64,000 nt of DNA from Acanthosoma haemorrhoidale (lineage: Eukaryota; Arthropoda; Insecta; Hemiptera; Acanthosomatidae), in contig OV884011.1 in the NCBI GenBank assembly GCA_930367205.1, forward strand, positions 142,287,937 through 142,351,936, given 5' to 3'. Position 1 is the stretch's first letter. Each line of letters starts with the position of its first letter. This document shows, in pieces, positions 12,831-24,300 of the stretch. The translations under genes and the position numbers were made by a program. The notes under the pieces are model-generated. The model made no database searches and was not told the origin of the DNA. It was given only the letters and a program-made list of their open reading frames with translations.

Positions 12831-15800
12831 ACCTTCCTAGTGGGATTCTCTGGCTTTGTCTCGGCCGGGTCGTAGTGACCCTATCCCTCGACGGACGGCC
12901 CTCCCCCCCCCTTACCACTCACTATCCTGACAATGACCCTCTCCCCTTTTTCTTCCAACTACGTTTTGAATATCTTTGGATATTTTGGGGTAACCTACGA
13001 ACCTACGGAATTTCAATACATTTTTTTATGGCCAAGTCAGTATTGTCAGCTACAGCGAGAATTACCTCCATACTCACAGTAATCTTCGATTTTATCTGCC
13101 GAGCCAGAAGTGTGTTTACAGTCCCCGTCTTTGTAATAAAAGTTATACTATTTATTAAATGGGCACCAAAATGACTATTGTGTACATAGTTTGAAATGAA
13201 AGGATGAAAGTTACATGTAGAGTTTTGTTAGGGAAAAATTATGTTTTGTTATTATAGCTTTGGGGAAACCATTTGACAGCGCTCCTTCTAATTTTATGGC
13301 TTCTATTTCACTGATATGTAGATAGATAGTAAAATTTAGTCTATGATATGTGATGATGAAAAATGCAATGGAAGCTTGTATTTAAAATATTAGGAATCGA
13401 CAAAAGGAGAGGTATATCTAGGATTAAATTAATATTTTTGATAATAGTAATTTTGAAAAGAAAAGTGTCCATAGAAATTTAAATTTTATCTACATTTTTG
13501 TTGCGACGTTTTGGGCTCTATTAGTCCATCATCATATGTTTTTTCGTTCTAAATTATAAACAAAAAGCAACCAATTAACATCGCCAATTATAATATTTCC
13601 CGGTCAGGAAATCATTGTATATCATGAAACTAAATTAATTGTATTATAATATTATTATAAGTATTACAATATTAGTCAGTTCTCAGTAAAGAGCTATAAT
13701 CTACGTTCACACCCTTTACTGTGGCATATATTACTTTTTTTTAGTACATTTTGGCTTTAAATCAAATCAAATTACAACTTATACCATATGAAAATAATAA
13801 AATACAAGCATAATCAATACAACCCTGCTGAGGATTTAGTTCGGGGTCAGGATCAGAAACTGGAGTACTCCGCCTTCCTAATAAACTACTAGACAGTTCG
13901 TTATTGACTGACCACTCTAAAGCAACTTTAAGCCGCAATATGGCTTAAGAGCCCAAAATACATGTGCTGTTTCAAGTAACAATATAAATGATACTTCACT
14001 GCAACTTTACAATATAAATAATATATCATCACATAGACTTATTATACGAGAAAAAAATATCAGATAATATATCGTTAAGAATCTCTAGAGCTGCGAAAAA
14101 AAAAAATCGTGACAGTTTTAATCACGTTTTTGATTATAGTTTAAAAAACAAAAAGCTAATTTGTTAATCAGGTATCCATTCTACTCACAAATAATTTGTA
14201 TGAATCTTATAGAACATTTTAATACATATATAATGTTATATGTATAATGATATACACATTGAACAGAATTTGTTTTATTATCGAATTATTAACACATTAT
14301 CAATACTTGTTCGTGTCTTATGGCAATATACTGTTAGAAAATGTGTTGCATAGATTGTCCAAGTTATGCGATACGATCAGAAAATCCAGATAAATATTTG
14401 TTCACCAATAAAGCGTATAAAACACAATTATCTATGCTTTCATCTCCAATAAGAAACTCTATGATAAACTGAAGCATACAATCAGTAGCAAATAGTGGAC
14501 GCATTTTAATTTGTCGGCATGGAAATGCAAACGTGAGCAGCTTGAGAAGAGGGGACCCGGCCAGAAAATAAACGAGCTTCCCCCTTTATCTGTGAGATTT
14601 CTTTAATAAATGGCGCTATTCATAACGCGGTCTGCTGTCTATATGCAGACGTTTTCGTATTCAGTTCTGATACCTAAGGGGTCCTTGTATATATTTATAC
14701 ATATACCATAAACGAAAAATTAGAGCCCTGGATGCTTTTGCGCAATCAGCTGAGGTAACAATAGCTTTAGAAGCTAAAGCTCGTATATAAGTGGAGTTTT
14801 ATATAAATTCCTTATGAAACTACAACGAAGGTTTTTTTTTGTACTATCGAATGCTTCGGGTGTACAGAATAAAACCTTGTTATAAACGTGAAGGACAAAA
14901 AGCCACAATAAATTAACTTTTTGAATTATTACACACTCCATAAGCAAAAGGCTAATACAAATTAGACGAGGTGAAAAATAAAAAGTAAATATACTTAAAA
15001 TAAATTGTCCACTAATTTTTTTTTTCAGTGGTATGTTCAAATTGTTGTGGTCATATCAAGCTTACCTGAAAGAAACAAAAATATTGCCATTAGATAGAAA
15101 CTATTTAATATCAGACAAAACTATATTGTGATCTATGTGATCGTTAGCCAAAAAAATGTACTTATAAAACTGGAACTTAAAACGGTGACCTCCAAAATAC
15201 CAACTCGGAGGCAAGATAGTGATTATTTTTTTCAGATATTTGCGCGAGCAAGCGAAGTTTCATAAGTTTTATACGCGTACGTTTGATAGTCAAACAATTA
15301 TCCAGGGTTTTATGAAATATACTGTATATCAGTCAAATAACACCAGAGGGATTTAAATATTTGGAGAATGAAGAAAAAAAAACGACTAGCCTGTTTTTGC
15401 GTGAAAGAAGCAGAACACTGGAAGGGGGTAGTAAGGAAGCTATATTTTTAGAAAAGAGATGCCAGGCAAATAAGAGAGGGGTATAATGGAGAATATGGTG
15501 GCACGGTTGAAGGGACCGTCTATTGCTTCCCCAATGGTATATTAAGGGCTCTCAACTGCCGTGCTCACTCGAGATGGAAAGGGCAATGCGCCTTTTTATA
15601 TTACCGTTACTAACAGCGAGTACTTTTGGCTTAGAGCTCTAATGCTTGCGTTAAAGACATTTAAGGAAATCAGTAATCACAAATGATTGCCAAATCCAAA
15701 GGAGGAGGATATACTTTCCACCATTCTTGAAATCGAGTTGGTCACTCACACACTAGAAATGGTCACGAGCTGTAGGGAGGGAGGTACAGTAGAAGAGGGA

Positions 15801-15974
15801 CACTTTACATTAAATGTTCAATTTATATCATAGTTACTTAAGTTGTAATGTCTTACCTTACTTTTCAAAATTTAGAACAAACTCTAAAAGATATTGCAAG
15901 ATTTCGGATTGACTTCAATACGGTTGTTTTTTTTGTAATATTGCAAGAATTAAAATTTATTTTTCATATATTAT
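12831..15974. other. intergenic, AT-rich, no gene recognised
   Basis: Very AT-rich with many short open stretches and no family resemblance. A Penelope-type/hammerhead-like motif lies at 13503-13539 on the minus strand and is listed separately. Nothing else stands out. Confidence 0.5.
13503..13539 (-). other. degenerate hammerhead-like / Penelope-type motif
   Basis: On the minus strand the sequence reads TGATGATGGACTAATAGAG followed by CCCAAAACGTCGC. The layout GATGA, short GG...CC stem, AAAACGTCG matches the widespread retroelement signature in which CTGATGA and GAAACGTCG flank a GGCC hairpin. Such motifs are known as hammerhead ribozymes in Penelope-like retroelements. Here the C of CTGATGA and the G of GAAA are changed, so it is probably no longer self-cleaving. 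No Penelope RT was recognised next to it. Confidence 0.35.
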
Positions 15975-16185
15975 TGATTATGAAACTTTTTCATTGTGAT
16001 AAAATTACAAACTGCCTTATTGGACAATAAGTAATTGTGAGAAATGTTCTCATTGATACCATATTTACAATTTGCATACACTGTACAATTCATACAGTAT
16101 TTACAAGCAGCCCAGAGACCCCTCCAAATCCACATGGTTGGCCCTACCCTCGCATGCGAAAGAGGTCAGCCTCGTCACTGGATAA
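15975..16185 (-). repeat. 3' stub of jockey-like LINE
   Basis: Read on the minus strand it ends with the family's 3' terminal signature: a short GCC...GGC-type stem, GGCAGTTTGTAATTTTATCAC, and then a T/A-rich tail. Upstream lie the CAGCCCAGAGACC (16110-16125) and CGCATGCGA blocks (16150-16162) that also occur at 37700-37800, 46430-46480, 41340-41480 and 62240-62290. No ORF2 sequence is left, so this is a severely 5'-truncated insertion of a few hundred bases. Confidence 0.65.
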
Positions 16186-19100
16186 GTTTATATATTAAAG
16201 TAAAGCATTAAAGCCAGTTACATGTAAAGTTCGAAAAAATCATGGGCTATTACAAAAATTATAGAAAAAAAAGTATTTTCATATTAATTTAACAAACACG
16301 TAAGGGCTTGGAATGCACAGGACACAAGTAGCCTATCTTGCATTCGCATGTTAGGATCCCTCAAATCCCGTATTAATAGAACTTATAAATACTCATAATC
16401 CAGATTGTTCTCACTCCAGTAATTAGAGTTGTGAGCCCCATCACCTTTATTAGAGTCAGTTCAGTCCAGTCACGTATAATGCGTATCATTATACCTGTTT
16501 ATTCTCTTATATAATTTTTATAAAATAACAAAACCTGTACATAATGTAGCGACGCTACAGGAAATACAAAAATAAATTGAAAATAGATTCGCCTGAGGAT
16601 CTATGATTGTATATAATTATCTGTGAATTTAAAGGGGATAGGAAAAAAAAAAGTTCTTACACCCTCACTAAACGCCTCACTGACATGTTGTAATTGCTGT
16701 ATATATATATCTTATTCATTTTTATCCATACTGTATTCTTTGAATTATTTTTAAAAATACTCCTTTACATAAAGATTCTTTAACTGTAAGTATTCCATTA
16801 TCGTGAATAATTTAACTCATTCGATAGATTTACTAATAAAGCCATTACTGTGAATAAACCATTCATTTTTCTCAGCCATTGATAATAGATGGCCAGGGTG
16901 TGTATAATTCAGTAGAGAGTGCTGCTTTGCTTTGCAAATGGCCGGGGTATCTCTAGGAAGCAGATCAAACAATTTCCTGGAGCTTCGCTACACAGATCCT
17001 TATCCCAGCATGCTACTTCAAACTGCCAACCACCGTGACGTGTTTTCTTCGTCATTAAGGAGTCATGATTGATGATTTTTTTTTCAAGATTATGAGTAAA
17101 GCTAACTACATGTCAGTCAGCTTAACAGAAATTAAATGATTCGGCCAGCGAATTATGTGGTAAGGGAATAATACTCCCTCCTCGTTTGAGGGATTAGGCT
17201 GGTCCCAGATTCTTTAAAATAATAAATCCCTACTCAGTTCTTCCCCTATCGTCATAAAATTCCAGTCTTGTGTTGCTGGGCCAAATATCTGATTTGAGTG
17301 TCTGTGTAGTTTTTGATGGAGCTGTGCGTACAGAGTATGATGTACGTGTGCACGTGTAGAAGTCTGTGTACTAGGTCGTATTTCTGACATACTGAAGTGC
17401 ATCCAGCGGTATGCCGAAATAGATTTATTGGAATCTTAGCTTTGTCATTAGGTTTAGTTATATTTGATAATTATAATTCAGTAGAGACTGAATTCATTAA
17501 TTGGTCTTTATTTTACAGTTGTCGGTGGTGTTTTCGAATGTTAAAGATTATATTTTTGTATGATTTATTTATATAAGGTTATGTAAATCCGTAATTGTCG
17601 CAGCTACTGACAATACTATGCAATATTATTTTAAATAGTTATTTAATAATTGTGTAAAAAAAAAAAGAATACTTTTGATAAGAATACTTCATTTTGTTTT
17701 TGAAACCATCACGGTTACTGAAAGTAACATTTTCAACAAATAAAAAATGATGTATCCTTATCAAAAGTATCTTTTATTTTACACAATTATTAAGTAACTA
17801 TAAAATGATAGCTGAAGTATACACATGACTAAATAAAAACTTCATGAAACTTATTAAATGTGCTATTAATTAAGACGTTTTGTTCTCATTATGTTGAAAT
17901 AATTAATCACGTGGTAGCAAATGCCGTGTCCTTGACTATTGTAAAAATGAAAAAAAAAAGAAAATGGTATTAGAACCATTTAACTGGTATAAATTTAGAC
18001 TGGGGTTAATAAAGTGTCTTTGCTGTATCTCTTCCGTGTATTTCTCACAAGCTGTGTGTTTTGCCAAAGAAAATTTCCACAGTCCAATAGGTCCGATACC
18101 TTGATTGGGTTTTGGGCAGGTCCTGTGCTATCGTAGTCCTTAATTTAATTGGGTTTAATTCAAACAATACGTTAGGTATCATGGTTTAGGAGGATAAAAA
18201 GAAAACATCATTGGTTTATTAAAGAAAAAAATCCTTTACCCTATACAGTGTGATCAGTTCGAAAAAGTCATCTCTGTCAATCTTATTTTGGTCTTGAATA
18301 TTTTAAAGTTGTCGTTGGTATTTTCGGATGTTAATCTATAATAAACACCAAAGTCCCTCAGTTAATGAATTTGTTACTTGTAACGAATATACAATACTAG
18401 GTTCAAATAATGGAATAACCAAAGGCCATCGTCACGGCCTAAAGCCGGTTGACCCATAATTAGTTTGAGTGGAGCTGAAGCATTTTAGTTGTCAAAGCAC
18501 CTTAATCTTTAATGTAAGAGGATTATAGTGTTCACGGCAGTTACTTCAGAGGTCAGATCAAGCCTCAAAATATCGACCAGTCTTATGGAATGGCGTTCTT
18601 ATACCATTGGCTGACTTCATTTAGATACCATTTATAGAGGATTTGTACCCAAGGCTTTCAAGTCATGTGGGCTGATTGAGACAATAAATGTATCAGTAAC
18701 GATGATGATTTGGATTATTTTAGTTATTACAAAATAATATACTTATTCTTATCGAAAGCATAGCAGTATAAGGCCGGTCAGAATTAAATTAATAATGAGG
18801 TCGTATATTAATATTAATAAGTTATATTAAAATACAAATAACATCAATAAGTAACAAATGCAGTGATGGCAAGAAAAACTATTTATAAATTCATTACGAT
18901 TCTGTTTTCGTTCTAGTTATATACATATGTTTTCGAAACTTTTTCACTGGCAATGGCATCGGAAAAACGATTTAATGATTGGGCAGGTCGAGGCAGTAAA
19001 GCTAATGGCGAAGAAACTTTCATATACGGGCCAATACGTTTAATCGTCGTAAGGGGGGCAGGCCGATTGTGACAGGAAGGGGCACAGCTGAAAAAACACC

Positions 19101-22099
19101 GATTTCCAAACGGCCTCATTTCACCCCCAGCCTCTATTCCTCACAACTAATAGAGGATTAACACTAAGCCCAGTCGTGGGACTTACGAAGCCCGGCCGAA
19201 CCGTCCGCAATTATTAAAGCACTTTCCCCGTACATTCCCTCCCCCCTCCGCAACTCCATGGATTTATCCTGTATAATAAAATGCGCAAAGCCGCTAAGAA
19301 CTTTCGTTTTGAGCAGGCCCTACTTCTGCAGCTTATGATTTCCCCCGAGTGTTAAAACGTTAAAAAACAAGATGAAATAAAGTAATAGTGTAAAAACGTT
19401 ACGTTATCTAAAAATTAGTTATCACTTTGTTTGTGTTAAAAAAAAATTGTCACATTTGATACATTTCACAAGCGGCTACCATAGGAAATTTTGTTTAGAA
19501 TGTATCATACATCAAATATTAAAATCACTTTTATACATGCACTGCACGAACGCGAATCTTACATTACTGTACTTGTCCGTGAATTTTAATAGCATGATTA
19601 AAATCTTGAGTGATTTTTAGGAAACTAAGAAAAACAAAAGAAAATACATCATCTCTAATTTATATTGCAAGTGATTAATGAAAAACACACAAATTGCGAT
19701 AAAACTAATGTAATGCAAGAAGGAATATTTGAGTCGATGTGAAAAGACAAAAACAAAAGACAGACAGGTTAGACCTTATCCATCAAGAAGAAAAATCAGT
19801 ATTTTTACGTAGTACTATTTTTATGTAGTATGTATCACATAAAATTTGGAAAGGGTAGTTAGCTATAAAACTGATTGGAACCGAAGCGTTTTTGATGCCG
19901 ACTACTATTTAAAGTTGAAAGTAAAATGATTTTTTTAAGGATTTGTTGCTTTTAATAAAACTATTTAAAAATATTGCTAGATATTCGTGATTTTTATATT
20001 TATCGTCCAATTTGAATAAATAAAGGTTAATATTTCTTCGTAAGATACATAATACACCCCAATACAGTAACGGTTGGTTTGCTAACGAAATATGCTGAGT
20101 TATATTTTAATTTTAATGTATTTCAAGTTTATAAGATTATTTTTGTTTTAACAAAGTTTTCTTTTCATGTAATTTTATTATTTTAATTCTTTCTTTTAAC
20201 GTTGATAATTCGGCATAACCAGCAGATTACTAAAAAGTTATATATCTTTCACCGGTGTGTTGTTATACTCTTTTTAACTATTTATTAATATAAGCTTATT
20301 AGTATAAGCTACTATATTTTTTGTAATACTACTATAATAATAATAAATACTATAATGTAAAAATACGAAAAATTTATGTATGTTGTTTTAAATTGTAGTC
20401 TTGCTGATGTCTCCATAGGAAAAACATTGACTGGATGATACATATATGATGATGACTGACTGGATGGTATATCTATAAAAAGATTTCTTTTGAGACATTC
20501 TAAATTTTTTTTATAAAATATAATACCTACAATCAAGTGTCTTTTTGATTATTACAATTTATAAAAATAGTATTTTATTTGATTTATTGATTTGTTCTGT
20601 GCTTACGTTTCTGGCAAAAAATACTGATAATAAACGTAAATATGAAAGTAGATTATTTATGAAGCGATAGTCATGACGATTATTTTTATTGTTATAGATT
20701 CCATTGCAGTGTGCAATAATTACATTGAACTGATTCCATAAATAGCTAATACTTGCATAACAGGAACTTAAACGCAGATAATTTGTCTCTCAATACGACT
20801 GAAAATGTATTGTGGCAATATTAATCGAACATTTTTTTTTAGATTTGAACCTGTCAACGTTTTTCCTGCTTTGAAGAAAATAACATTATGCAAATAAATA
20901 AAACACCTGTAAATTTAAATAAAAAAATTACCCAGGCCAATAAGAGATCCATTCTTCGAAGAATCGTCAACAAGTAAAAACACGAACAAATCGCTGACAG
21001 CTACTGACGCAAATTAATTAAATGTCACATAATATTGGCTTTTTAAAGGATTCGTGTAAATTGTTTGCCAGTTTGAACGCTTTGTTTTATTGCATCAACT
21101 CAAAAATGGTGTATTGAGAAAATTTCTAAGCACTGGGGCTTGCAATAAAGTATACTAATTTGTGGGCTGACGTTATTTATGAAGTCCAGCAGTTCTTAGA
21201 CCCTCTGGGACAGTCTAGATATCAGAGTGTAAATGCCCTCCTGCAAGGATCCCTTTATTTGCTCTAATTAGGCTCACATTCAAACACGACGTGAAACATG
21301 TGCCAGACAATCGGCTTGATAACTGTACCGGAGTGAAACCGACACAGAGGTCTCAGAGCGAAGCCCTATCAATCAAATGAAGCTAGAATGCGGTATAGGA
21401 GGTAGTGACACTGAAGCCCCCGTCGCAAGCAGATACTTAGTATGGGGGTAAGTTTCTCACGTCTCGCGGGTAGAGGGCGAAGTGAAACCATATTGGCCTG
21501 GAATACCAGGCGCCGTTACACCCTCGACATTAATATCCTATCTCCAACAATAAATTATGTAAAGAGACACTATAGGCGGCCCATCTATAATGAGCGCCTC
21601 GATGGATCTCATTTTCATATACTAATAATTTAATGTCCTCTCAAGGTGGATTTAAGTGATGTTAAAACAGGTAAAAATAACATATTAGACGAACAAAGGA
21701 GTCAAACGGTTAAAAGCGTCCTTTTCACTTACGGGAACAAATTGCTTATGCATAAACGTTTAAGTGCTTCTTGTACGAGTTACCGTCGTTACCTGAGCTA
21801 AAGAAAGAGCCAGTAAAAGGAAAAGTACACAATTATAGAATTAGATTAGGATTTTAGGAAGGAATCCTGAGCACTTCCAAGTCTTTTTCAAAGGGTTGAA
21901 AGAAAAATTCATATATAGGTGTTTCCACAAATTCCATTTAGGCAAACTGCAAAAACAATAAAATAAAAATCACTAAACATCATTTGGTACAAAACACTTT
22001 ATACAATATTAGATCGTATTCAAGAACAAATTACCTATATAAACATATAATTACAAATGGGAGGTCATAGCAATATAGTCACATACTATAAATAACCCC
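16186..22099. other. intergenic with one foldback; no gene recognised
   Basis: Long AT-rich tract. The foldback at 17638-17802 is listed separately. Patches of moderate GC at 16890-17060, 18910-19270 and 21190-21620 stand out against the background and could be conserved non-coding or regulatory DNA, but they contain no recognisable coding signature. Two short similar stretches at about 17517-17550 and 18305-18340 (GTCGGTGGTGTTTTCG-like) may be old copies of one repeat. Confidence 0.45.
17638..17802. repeat. foldback hairpin, MITE-like
   Basis: The arms at about 17638-17697 and 17745-17802 are inverted copies sharing TTACTTAATAATTGTGTAAA-type outer sequence and ACTTTTGATAAG-type inner sequence, with a few mismatches and an A-run length difference. 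The loop of about 45 bases has its own short inverted CGGTTACTGAAAGTAAC segment. There is no coding potential. The arm sequence is unrelated to the other foldbacks in this window. Confidence 0.65.
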
Positions 22100-22440
22100 T
22101 TACCCTTCCTGAAAAAAGCCCGGACCTGAATCCGGTAGATCACGTGTGGGATATGCTGAAGAGGCGTATTAGAGCTTAGAATAATGCACTAAAGAGACTT
22201 GTGGAGCTTCAAAACACGTTAATGGAAGAATAAAAGGAGATTCCTCTTAAGGATCGCCCTGTCATCGAGTCATTGCCGAGACGACTGGAAGCTCTTAGAC
22301 AAGCAAGATGAGGTGATATCAGATACTAATACAGCAACAATTTTTTGTTTGTAACATTTTTAACCATTGTTTTTCTTGTGTTCCTCTATCGCGTGCAATG
22401 AAAAATGAAGCGATGCGCTAACTTTGTCCAGGAGTTTATA
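22100..22440 (+). pseudogene. Tc1/mariner-type transposase C-terminus, remnant
   Basis: On the plus strand a frame reads SPDLNPVDHVWDMLKRRIRA near 22118-22178. This is the hallmark of Tc1-family transposases, with the third catalytic acidic position occupied by the D of the DHVWD box. After an in-frame stop the frame continues as NNALKRLVELQNTLMEE, and after another as DRPVIESLPRRLEALRQAR, the usual C-terminal helices, ending at about 22310. The following sequence ends near 22440 with ACTTTGTCCAGGAGT, which may be the terminal inverted repeat. The DNA-binding domain and the first two catalytic residues are missing. This is a dead fragment. Confidence 0.8.
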
Positions 22441-24112
22441 TTCAAATCAAAATAAGAAACTTTTGTGCGGTGGAATGAGTCTAACCATCATAGAAATAGA
22501 AATGTAGTAGTCCAAGATGATTTATTTTGTATGACTTAGTGCTAAATAGACTAATTGGACATCGGTACTTTGGATTCGCCTTAAATTCATCACGTCCTGT
22601 AAAGAAAACGATAGTTATTTCCACAAGCCTGAAACTTAGGTAGTTAATTTTATAATCCTGCTGAATATTTTATTTGAATATACATATTAGAATATATATG
22701 TTACAAAATCAAATAATTTTTAATAGTTCAATTGATGATTGTGTGTTTTAATTGTGCCGTTTTTCAATAGTGGAAGAAAGTTTTATGTCCATTTAAAGGC
22801 GGTTGAATTTAATCCAGCATTGATTGACTTGTAGAAAATATGAAATCTGCACGAAGATTAATGTAATTTTTTAATTAAGTGTATTGTAATAACCATGAAT
22901 ATACGTACAGGTTTTGATCTATTAATTTGTTATTACGAGGATAAATGTATGCATATTATAATTAGTGGTTTTAATATATTTACTCATTTATTATTTTAAT
23001 GAGAGGAAAAGTTTTATGTTTGGTTTAATACAGTTGATTTTAATTCATTTATGAACTGGTTTATAGGGAGAGAAATTTATTTCAATACGAATGAAATTTG
23101 AAATGTAATGTTATAGTTACCATAACTACCAAACGTATATTATTTTGAATAGGTGTTAGGTTTATAAGACTTGAAAATGACAGAATAGACTGCAGAAATC
23201 GCTTATGAAAAACAAATAAAATTTATGGAAAGAAACAATTAGACTTTATTCAAATAAAATATTGGTTCTCATTCGATAAAAAAGAAAAGATAGGTAAACA
23301 TAATAAACGTTTAGAAACCTAAGCTTAAATATTTCAGTATTATCAGAGCTTAATTGTCATTTTGTATGTGTATGATTATCCATATGCAAATGCCACCAAC
23401 GATCCAAGACAAGAAAAGGATAAGACAAAAGAAGATGTTTGCATTGGACGGCAGCACACCTTGGTGACTGACAAATGATCCGTGCTCACCAACGACTGCT
23501 CAACCCACAACACCGGGCCGCAATGCGGCCCCTCCGCTCCGTGCATGTCCAGTCCTCGCAAACCAAACCCCATGTGTTTTAATAGACGCATGGCTTATTA
23601 ACCAAGATTGTCGATCAACATAACAGCCAGGCTGTATAGGATTGGTCTGAGAGTTCGAATGGAGCATGTTCGATATGCAGAGCCCTCACCCACTTCATGC
23701 CGTGTCACATAAACACGTTCAACCCCGTGCTCCTGCCCGTTAGCTATTTACAAGGGTACGGCAATAAAACTGGTATTTTCCCTCGAGAATGTTCCAGAGT
23801 AAAGTATTAACACCGATCGTTCATCGCTTATTGATACTTTCTAGATCAGTATAGACTTACAGAAGGTAAACTAACATTGCTATATTTAACTGAATACTCC
23901 TACATCTTTTCGCAATGTTCTTTATCAATAAAAACGTCTTAAATGGCTTTAAACTGTCATCTTCGGTTAGTAAAATAAAATAAAAATTCTTATGACTAAA
24001 ACATTAAACAAACATTGGGAGACAAACCAAATTAATTAAAATTAGTAAGGACAATAAATGATGATAATAGTCAATGAAAGCTACCTGCAAACAATTTAAA
24101 GGTCCTTAACTA
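22441..24112. other. intergenic, no gene recognised
   Basis: AT-rich except for 23390-23780, which has more GC and is open for 71 codons on the minus strand (23376-23591) without family resemblance. Two stretches beginning GAAAGTTTTATGT/GGAAAAGTTTTATGT, at about 22775 and 23005, look like diverged copies of one sequence. Confidence 0.4.
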
Positions 24113-24123
24113 CACGTGATTTT

Positions 24124-24300
24124 CCAGTTAACAATCTTTATTGTGCAATAATTACAATCTATCTGCCTTTTATAAGGCAATAATAATACAGATAAATGAT
24201 CTCATTCATACCATATTTACAGCATCATTCACTCGCTCATTCATACAATAGGACATGATTGGAGAAACTGGCCATTGCCAGGACTCCCACTGTCACGCGT
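24124..24300 (-). other. 3' untranslated region of LINE copy 1, internally shortened
   Basis: It holds the family's 3' terminal block: an imperfect stem around TTGCCTTATAAAAGGCA, the GATTGTAAT box and a CACAATAAAG end. Relative to copy 2 it jumps from TCATACAATA directly to GGACATGATTGG, losing the GC-rich middle section. The hairpin and the terminal box are the likely recognition site for the element's own reverse transcriptase, by analogy with other stringent LINEs. Confidence 0.6.

Noticed and set aside
23640..23680. GAGAGTTCGAATGGAG, a B-box-like string
   Set aside because: No cloverleaf pairing or A box around it.
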